In this document: positions 57,472 through 64,000 of the stretch, piece by piece | How positions within the stretch are numbered: the stretch's first letter is position 1 | Layout of the letters: each line of letters starts with the position of its first letter | Source: Chalciporus piperatus | Lineage: Eukaryota; Basidiomycota; Agaricomycetes; Boletales; Boletaceae | Reading direction: 5' to 3' | Assembly (NCBI GenBank): GCA_038093975.1 | Contig: JBBPTG010000002.1 | Span: 1,116,001-1,180,000 of the forward strand | DNA: 64,000 nucleotides | Notes under the pieces: generated by a model | What the model saw: the letters and a program-made list of their open reading frames with translations, nothing else | What the model was told of the DNA's origin: nothing | The model's database searches: none | Position numbers and translations under genes: made by a program

Positions 57472-58202
57472 CGCGTCAAGCAGTTTTCGTAGAGGTGTAG
57501 AACCTTTCGTGAAAGAATGGATTTATGCAGAGGGACTGATCCCAAGATCTAGAATGAGGGTGAAGGATGAAGGAGAGAATAAACCAAGAGCTGAACGTGC
57601 AAGGAAGCAAATAGATGGCCAGCCTGTCTAGGTCCACCAGAGACGGGGGACCAGCAACACGAAAGAAGCCCTCAATAAATATCGATTCCACATTGTCCGT
57701 GCGCAGTTATGGCGCGTGAACGAGGTGTGGCACGCGGAGAACAATAAGACTCGGATATCCAGGGAGAGAACAATGACTTTGTCCGAGAAAGGAAGGTCCC
57801 TATTATATGCATCCCGTCGCTAACCACAGCTATTAGTATGATTTTCTTCAGACCCACAGTGAATTAGACAGAGTGTACGATTGCAATCTGGAACACCCAG
57901 TCCCAATCGACACGAACCATTCCACTCTGTCTCTAAATCCTATCTATGTGCACATGCTATCTCCGCAAGGGACATGCCATTATCACCGTGCGAGCTGTTA
58001 TCTCATAGAATGTCCAATAAGTATCCGCCCACTTGCCGCGAACGACTCGGAGGACGTTCCCCTGTATGGCCACATCTTAGATCTCACCAATTGCAGAGAG
58101 CCAACCTCCTCATATGCACTCGAGGCGTGTCCGCACCGGACCAAGTCTCGTCCATATCACATGTCCGTCCACCATGTCCAAAGACACCATCTCCGAACAT
58201 CA
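57472..58202. other. Promoter region of MARVEL-like copy 1 and 3' side of DAD4
   Basis: About 730 bp without a recognisable gene. A plus-strand frame at 57873-58208 is open but has no family resemblance and runs antisense into DAD4. Confidence 0.4.
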
Positions 58203-58547
58203 TTATGACGCCTCAAATTCTTGTTTGGTAGCCTCCAGATTGTATTGCACGTTCTTGCGGTACTTGGTCGCTAAATCGGCGGCGATCTTGACAGAAGCAT
58301 TCGCTCTGAGGATTTCCTGGTGCATACGCATTCGAATACGATGGGATGCATGGGTTGGTCGAGAATGATATAGCAAGGAAAAGACACACCTCTACACAGT
58401 GGTTCAGCTCAAGAATCATTTCCGTGCATGCTGACTGGGCGGGGGTCAGACAGTGCTGGATTGACCACAAGTCCAAAAACCACTCACGGCGTTCTTTAGA
58501 ATTCGTTCGAGAAGGACTGCTTGACGTTCAGCGTGCGGGTTCTCCAT
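58203..58547 (-). CDS. DAD4: DASH complex subunit Dad4
   Basis: Dad4 is one of the small subunits of the fungal DASH/Dam1 ring that couples kinetochores to microtubules. Exons 58488-58547 (60 nt), a 45-nt middle exon from SACTEM to CVE, and a last exon from EILRAN to EFEAS give a 72-residue protein ending with a stop at 58203-58205. The first residues MENPHAERQAVLLERI and the closing YRKNVQYNLEAT match the family pattern (MENPH at the start, N-x-x-FNLEAT at the end), and the length is that of yeast Dad4 (72). Introns have GTGAGT/CAG and GTGTGT/CAG ends. The whole chain is predicted helical, as expected. It sits between two related membrane-protein genes, all on the minus strand. Confidence 0.9.
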
Positions 58548-58909
58548 CTATGACGCGTGTACAGCACAGAGGAACGAGTGGTGGTACTGGATGCTCGTAG
58601 AGTGAACTCAAAGCGGAGCTGTGTGCGAGCAGATATATTTATCACTGGTCAGACTGAGAGGCTCAAGCTCAAATCCTTGGAATGTGCGCATGCAATGACA
58701 ATCCTCCCAAACCCTTGCAAGAAGCCCAATGCTAGAAAGTTATTACATATATCTATGGTAACAAACTTCCCGTGCAAGGGTTGCAGCAGGAAATGCCAAT
58801 CAATCTAGGAGTACCGCTCTTGTTTTACAATCAATAACCCCACTACTATACAACATCTAGACTATTGGCGATTACTTATCCCACGCAGATCAAGCGGTAC
58901 CGGTGCTGG
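58548..58909. other. Gap between DAD4 and MARVEL-like copy 2
   Basis: About 360 bp that must contain the DAD4 promoter and the 3' end of the upstream membrane-protein gene. No coding signal is visible. Confidence 0.4.
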
Positions 58910-60328
58910 TCAGTGTATGCTCTCCCCCGAGGGCACACGGAACCTAGGCCCGGACGGACGTCTCGCGCGCGGCTGTGAAAGTGGGTCTGAGGCGAGCGGT
59001 TCAGGAACAGGCTGCTCGGACGATGTCACTCCTGCCACGTGCCGCATCGGGAGCTCAAATGCGCTCGGCGGGGCATTTCGTTTCCGCCTTGGTTTGACTA
59101 TGACGTCTCGGCGTGGCCAATCACCGAGGGGAGACGGGGAAGGCAGAGAAGTGCTCTGACTTGATACCGGCGCTGCTGCAGACACGGGAATCGAGTTTGC
59201 GTATAAGCTCGACGAAGGCAGCGACTGCGGAACACCGAGTTGGTCAATCCCCGGACTCCATGCGCTTGCCGTGTGTCGCACACCCGTCGTGGGCGGCAAG
59301 GCTCGTTTCGGGACGGGCTTCACGAGCGCAGGAACAGGGTGTGCAGGTGGTGGAGGACGAAGGGGTACGGCCTCGGGCAGAGTAGGTGAGAACGGAACCT
59401 CCATCTGCTCCGGTAGCGCAAACGTGGGTTGAAACGGCTCGATCTCATATTCGGAACTTAGCCCCTTCTGGTGAAGGTACGTCGGGGGTGGCTTGAAGTG
59501 CATAGACTGGGGTGTGTAAATCTCCGCAGGTACGCGCCTCTTGGGCCGGGATGTAGAGAGCGAGCTTGGCGCACTCGGGAGGCGCCATACAGTCTTCGTG
59601 AGGAGGGTCCTGACACTGGTAGACCAGACCCCCGGATCATGGTAATGTTGGGACACCGCTAAGACCACGAGAGAGACGAGGTATATAAGCACTGCAAAGC
59701 ATGTTCGGGAGCTAGTCAGGATGGTGCCCAGAGCATGATGATGTACTACTGACATATGATCATGCAAATCCAGGTGAAAGCGAGAAGCACCTGCCTTGAA
59801 GTGCATTGAGAATTTACGAATGCAACAACTACCTCGAAAGGTCAACATTACAGCGAGTCTCAAAGATGGGTCGCATACCTTGACCGGAACACATGAGATC
59901 AGGCGCGATTGCGGCCACAGCTGCGGCGCCGGCTGATGTCGAAGCATCATGAGTGGACCCATCAACGGGGCTGATGATTAAAGCAAACGAACCAAGTTCC
60001 ATTATCCAGAAGAGGAAGATCCATCCACACTCGAACCATACGCGAGTAGTGAATGGGTGGTCGGTGCATAACAATTCCACGAATATCCTATGGCTGTATC
60101 AGTCAATTGGGACACCTTCTTCGGTGACGAGCGCACAGGGTAAAGATCGAAGCAAGGCTAAATGCACCCAGGAAGATGAGATAGACACTGACTTGCGCTG
60201 GATAAATGAGATTAGCTTGATGGCAGAGGTAGGGAGAGCAATCAGGGGCGTAGTCACTAACATGCCTCCTCGGAAAGAACGAGACTATGGTTCCAGACAG
60301 CGACGCTGCATATGATTGCATTACACAT
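58910..60328 (-). CDS. MARVEL-like four-helix membrane protein with proline-rich tail (copy 2)
   Basis: The start at 60328 gives MCNAIICSVAVWNHSLVL, spliced to FSVYLIFLGAFSLASIFTL (helix 1). A later exon has TRVWFECGWIFLFWIMELGSFAL (helix 3 region), then CFAVLIYLVSLVVLAVSQHYH (helix 4). The final exon, about 260 codons ending at 58910, encodes a Pro/Ser/Arg-rich cytoplasmic tail (PLRPPPPAHPVP, DVIVKPRRKR). The block V-x-ECGW-x-LF before helix 3, the position of helices and introns and the long hydrophilic tail are shared with the gene at 56117-57471, so the two look like an old tandem duplication. Tail sequences are not alike. Exon edges in the middle are uncertain. Confidence 0.6.
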
Positions 60329-61084
60329 GGTAAACAGGGCTGTTAAAGTTGAGAGGGTTGTTAGGCTCAGAGAGCAAACGCGAGGACGAAGAGTTACCGA
60401 AGAAAACATAACGGGCGATGAAGAACCTGAGCCTGAGGTTGATGCCTTTCATTCTCGGTATCCGGCACGTAGGAATGAGGTTAGAGGGCTGAGAGTGTAG
60501 GCCACGTAGCGGGCAGGTATTGAACGTGACACCTGCAAAGATCCAGCTCTGCCTCGGTATCTCGCGCGGTCAATGATGTGGTAGTGCAAGAAATGAATTG
60601 TATCTGGCTGTGCGGGTCCCGGGATCATCTTGTATACATAGATTGCACGTAACCCTACATAAACGGGCCCGGTATGTACTTGAAACGCCGCAAACATAAG
60701 ATGCGACCTTTACTTGGGGCTAGTGCTGCCGCGAGGTGAGGTCGAGGTGAGGTCGAGGTAGCGTCGGAGTTTTACCTCAGGATTCCGAGGTAAGGTGAGG
60801 TGCACGGCCACATGAGGTGAAGTGAGGTGTCAGCCCCAGTGAAAAGTGGCTATGCCGAGTTATGTCCCTCTATGGTTTTATCTGTATTTAGCAATATTTA
60901 TCTGTCCTTATCTGCCCTTATCTGTTTACACCAAAATGTCGATCACTCTGCCAATGCTGCAATGGCGCTGCAATGGCAATGTCAATGGAAGTAGCAGCAC
61001 TGCTGCCTCGTGGACGGCGTGTGTTTGGCATTGGCTGTAGAACAGTCTACAGCCAACGCCCAACACACCTCTCTCTTACCGCTG
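60329..61084. other. Gene-poor stretch with GAGGT repeats, start of the repeat-rich end
   Basis: About 750 bp upstream of MARVEL-like copy 2. It holds a cluster of GAGGT-type repeats at 60733-60832 and no recognisable coding sequence before the transposon-like ORF. Confidence 0.45.
60733..60832. repeat. GAGGT-rich short repeat with small inverted repeat
   Basis: GAGGT or GAGGTCGAGGT-like units recur about eight times over 100 bp. At 60772-60793 the arms TTACCTC and GAGGTAA face each other across 8 bp and could form a hairpin. Confidence 0.6.
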
Positions 61085-62016
61085 ATGCATCCTCAGGATA
61101 CAGCCACCCGCTTCAATTGTGTTTGCTCCGCACACAATTTTGGGCAGCCCCATGTAGTTTCTGCAGCGACTTGGTTTCGTCACCTAAAAGAAGCCAAGTC
61201 TAACGAGGAGCGGGAGTGTATGCAAGAAGCTAAACTTGTGCTACCGGGTGTAGATCCCTCTCGAAACCCCAAACCCAAAGGTATCACAGTGCGCAGACGT
61301 CCTGACGCCTCAAAACGGACATGTGAGTCAGAGAACGACCAGGCCGTACCAGGCCCGAGCAAGAGAGGACGTCAGCAGGTACATCTTCTCTTCTTGTTTC
61401 TTGTTTCTTACTTATGCAACTACTCGCATTCGTCAATTAGAATGACACCCCGCCACCACCATCTCCTGGCCCACCATCTCCCTTCCTTCCTGGTCATTCC
61501 CCCTCTCGTGAACCTTCTGAGGAGCGTCGTTACCCTTCTCGTTCACCCTCGCAAGAGCAACATCCATTTTCTCGTGAACCTTCGGAGCCGCGTCGCTCCC
61601 CTTCTCGCGAACCCTCGGAAGAGCGCCCCCCACCTCCCAATCACCACATCGTTTACCAGCAGAGACCTCGTCCAGAGATTGATATCGACGAGCTTAGTAA
61701 TGCTGCCCGATTCCTACCGCTGATAAACACGATGGAGTTTGTCAAACAAATTCGAAATGCATCTCTTTTTGATCCCACTGCCAAGCTAAGCGACATCGCT
61801 TTGGAACGGCTTCGCAACCCACCCAATGTCCCCTTGATCATAGATAGCCCTGGAATCAGACACAGCATCTCCACATACCTTGCGCTCGAGCACTCATCTC
61901 AAACTGCATACGAAACCATTTGCCGTTCGACTAAATCTCAGTTCCATCAGCAAGACTGTAAAAAGTCTGAAATGACTGGAGCTTACTTGTCTGACTGGAG
62001 CCAGTCAGACAAGTGA
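61085..62016 (+). mobile_element. N-terminal part of a transposon-type ORF (KDZ/CACTA-like), ending in a minisatellite
   Basis: Two exons (61085-61378 and 61441-62016) give an open frame of about 290 codons. The N-terminus has a CxC-type segment and a basic helix, FNCVCSAHNFGQPHVVSAAT then WFRHLKEAKS, like the N-termini of large transposon proteins in mushroom genomes as I remember them. A Ser/Arg/Glu/Pro-rich linker (repeated SREPSEERR) follows, then HSISTYLALEHSSQTAYETI, which also recurs in those proteins. No transposase catalytic core, no terminal inverted repeats and no target duplication can be seen. The frame stops at 62014-62016 inside the first minisatellite units, so the last dozen codons come from repeat sequence. 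It is probably a truncated remnant. Class assignment is tentative. Confidence 0.5.
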
Positions 62017-62812
62017 GCCAGTAGCCAAGTGCCCCAGGCATCCAGTAGTATCAGTCATCCAGTAACCAAGTGTTCCAGTCATCCAATAGTCTCAGTCATC
62101 CAGTAGTCCAGTGAGTCAGTGCTCCAGTAACCTCAGTAGTCTCAGTCATCCAGTCACCAAGTCACCAAGTCATTTCAGTAGTTCCAGTGGCCCAGTGGCC
62201 AAGTGCTCCAATCATCCAGTCATCTCAGTCACCCAGTAGTCCAGTGGTCCAGTCACCCAGTCAGTTCAGTGTGGCAGTGCTCCAGTGGTCCAGTCACCCA
62301 GTCAATTCAGTGTGGCAGTGCTCCAGTGCTCCAGTCACCCAGTCAATTCAGTGTGGCAGTGCTCCAGTGCTCCAGTCATCCAGTAATATTAGTAATCCAG
62401 TAGCTCAGTAGCCCAGTACTTCAGTACTCCAGTAGCCCAGTAGTGCAGTAACTAAGCAATCCAGTGGTCCAGTAATTCAGTTGGCAAGTGAGTTCAGTCA
62501 CCCAGTAGCCAAGTCATCCAGTCATCTAGTAGCTCAGTCACCCAGTAGCCAAGTCATCCAGTCATCTAGTAGCTCAGTCACCCAATAGCCAAGTATCCCA
62601 GTCATCCAGTTGTCCTAGTAGCTCAGTCATCCAGTCACTCAGTAGCTCAGTTACCCAGTTACCCAGTTATCCAGTCACTCAGTCACTCAGTCATCCAGTC
62701 ACTCAGTAGCTCAGTTACCCAGTTACCCAGTTATCCAGTCACTCAGTCACTCAGTTACCCAGTTACCCAGTTATCCAGTTACCCAGTCACTCAGTCACTC
62801 AGTCATCCAGTA
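61983..62812. repeat. 8-bp-unit degenerate minisatellite (AGTCAYCC-like), about 830 bp
   Basis: Units such as AGTCATCC, AGTAGCTC, AGTCACCC, AGTAGCCA and AGTTACCC follow one another with AGT at each unit start, nearly always 8 bp apart. Higher-order copies exist: a 41-bp block containing AGTGTGGCAGTGCTCC is repeated three times around 62250-62375, and an AGTTACCC-rich block repeats near 62640-62810. It ends close to GTACAATGAGCC. Confidence 0.9.
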
Positions 62813-62962
62813 CAATGAGCCAGCTCATTCTGTACTAGTATCTGTCACTCAAGGATCTAACTGGAAGCAGAGAGGGGTGACAAGCAATGATGACATTCAA
62901 GAAGTATCTACTACATCAAGACTTCTAGCTAAGGTTGGAGGGAGGACTGAAGTGCAGCATGG

Positions 62963-63300
62963 GTGAGCTGGATGTATGAATGAGATGAGTGACAAGGCCA
63001 TGGAGAGCAAAGACTTACCTGGTTCAGAAAGGGAGGAGGATGGAAGGAGAGGACAATGGGTGAGCTGAATGGATGGATGAGGTCAGTGACAAGGCCAGAG
63101 AGAGCAAAGACCTACCTGATGCAGAAAGGGAGGAGGATGAAAGGAGAGGACAGTGGGTGAGCTGGATGGATGGATGAGGTCAGTGACGAGGCCAGAGAGA
63201 GCAAAGACTTACCTGGTGCAGAAAGGGAGGAGGATGAAAGGAGAGGACAATGGGTGAGCTGGATGGATGGGTGGGGTCAGTGGCAAGGCCAGAGAGAGCG
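62963..63300. repeat. 97-bp tandem repeat, three full copies plus a partial one
   Basis: Copies begin at 62963, 63060, 63157 and 63254 with the same GTGAGCTG start, exactly 97 bp apart, and differ by few substitutions. On the minus strand each full copy consists of a 46-nt exon and a 51-nt intron with donor GTAAGT or GTAGGT, a CTGAC branch-like site and acceptor CAG. Confidence 0.9.
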
Positions 63301-63737
63301 AGGGAGCGTACCGTGGTGCACCGGTGTGCGCGGGTGTCCTCTGGTGTGCGGAAACGAGCGGTTGAGCTCGTTTGAAGAAGCGGCTGACATGCGTACGAAT
63401 CGCAGCGTTGTCGATGGTGAGCTTGTTGGTAGAATTCGCAGGACGGACGACGGACTGGATGTCTGAGCTGTCGATGAAGCGGGTGACGGTCTGGGTCTTG
63501 GCGTTCGCGGGACAAACGATGGACTGAATTTCAGCCAACGAGAGCTGACGACGAGCAACGTTGTTGAGCGAGGAGCGCAAGAGGAGCGAGGACTTCAAAG
63601 AGTTGAACTGGAATATTATGTAAGCGCTTGGTAAGCTCAGAGTCGCACATCAAACACGTCTAACTACTTACAACCCAACCTTCGAACCAGAAGAACAAGA
63701 AGCCGCTGTCGTCCTCCTCAAGAGCCTTAACGCCCAT
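63024..63737 (-). CDS. Unknown protein whose 3' exons are copies of the 97-bp repeat
   Basis: No family is recognised. A model starts at ATG 63737 (MGVKALEEDDSGFLFFWFEGWV), is spliced (GTAAGT donor) to FNSLKSSLLLRSSLNNVARR, and runs through SLAEIQSIVCPANAK and SRFFKRAQPLVSAHQ to an exon end at 63312. Then three 46-nt exons follow: 63213-63258, 63116-63161 and 63019-63064, with 51-53-nt introns. Because 46 is not a multiple of three, each copy is read in a different frame, and all frames stay open until a stop at 63024-63026. Further exons may lie upstream (a GTAAGT donor follows FNLWTL near 63820). The protein may be a degenerating or new gene; there is no evidence of function. Confidence 0.35.
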
Positions 63738-63846
63738 GCAAATCAAGGCTCCGAGGTGCGCAACCGCCGTTGCCACCAACGCCGTGGGTATTCCGTAACC
63801 TCTGCGGTGTCAAACTTACCAACGTCCAGAGGTTGAACATCCTCCA

Positions 63847-63930
63847 GTCGCTCCTGGTCGTTTCCGCTCCTGGTCGTGTCCGCTCCTGGTCGTGTCCGCT
63901 CCTGGTCGTGTCCGCTCCTGGTCGTTTCGT
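63847..63930. repeat. 16-bp tandem repeat (CCGCTCCTGGTCGTGT), about five copies
   Basis: Near-identical 16-bp units follow one another at the right edge of the window. On the minus strand they read as alternating DQERTRPG / DTTRSGHDQ-like codons because 16 is not divisible by three. They may lie in the 5' part of the unknown gene or in its leader. Confidence 0.85.
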
Positions 63931-64000
63931 CATCTGGACCTTGACCAAGTCTTTGGTACCTTTGACAGTCCATCAAAGCTGCCTTCAAGACGGACTACAG

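Noticed and set aside
62187..62411. Open frames inside the minisatellite (QSSSHPVS-like repeats)
   Set aside because: The 8-bp unit lacks stop codons in all frames, so openness is a by-product of the repeat.
62817..63300. CRISPR-like array
   Set aside because: Units are full tandem copies without unique spacers, in a eukaryotic genome.

Overview
The window looks like nuclear DNA of a filamentous basidiomycete, most likely an Agaricomycete. Genes are dense and rich in GT-AG introns of about 50-65 nt, protein families are fungal (DASH subunit Dad4, COA8, HAL-type kinase, kynurenine pathway), and there is a transposon-type ORF of the kind common in mushroom genomes. I cannot name the genus. About 29 protein genes can be supported; most are read as spliced models that I joined by eye from protein similarity and splice signals, so exon edges should be treated as predictions.

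Layout, left to right. 1-8.3 kb: CCT4 chaperonin (cut by the left edge), UFD1, N-myristoyltransferase, a small unknown membrane-anchored protein, OGG1 DNA glycosylase. 8.4-13.4 kb: nucleoporin Nup133. 13.4-19 kb: COA8, an AIG1/FAR-17a membrane protein, a monocarboxylate-type MFS transporter, an EF-hand protein. 19-24.7 kb: spliceosomal helicase Prp28 with one very long intron, then a gene-poor 2 kb. 24.7-32.4 kb: a HAL-type kinase, argininosuccinate lyase, an Sso-type syntaxin. 32.4-35.7 kb: a 3.3-kb stretch without a recognisable gene. 35.7-38.8 kb: ER lectin OS-9/Yos9 ending in RDEL, and a four-AT-hook protein.

39.2-45 kb is the most interesting metabolic part: kynurenine 3-monooxygenase and kynureninase are divergent from one 356-bp promoter and are followed by a kynurenine-formamidase-like hydrolase, so three consecutive steps of tryptophan-to-NAD (or tryptophan catabolism) are adjacent. 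The next gene, PMP3, is 57 codons split over six exons, one of only 5 nt. 45-56 kb: eIF2B epsilon, an Ala/Glu/Pro-rich protein, NOP2, a FUN14-family protein and a voltage-gated proton channel (Hv1). 56-60.3 kb: two related four-helix membrane proteins on either side of the tiny kinetochore gene DAD4. 60.7-64 kb is repeat-rich: a transposon-like ORF runs into an 8-bp-unit minisatellite, followed by 97-bp tandem repeats in which every unit carries a complete exon plus intron on the minus strand.

Most genes sit in head-to-head pairs with 90-360 bp between start codons and in tail-to-tail pairs with 75-210 bp between stops. No tRNA, rRNA or CRISPR array was recognised.
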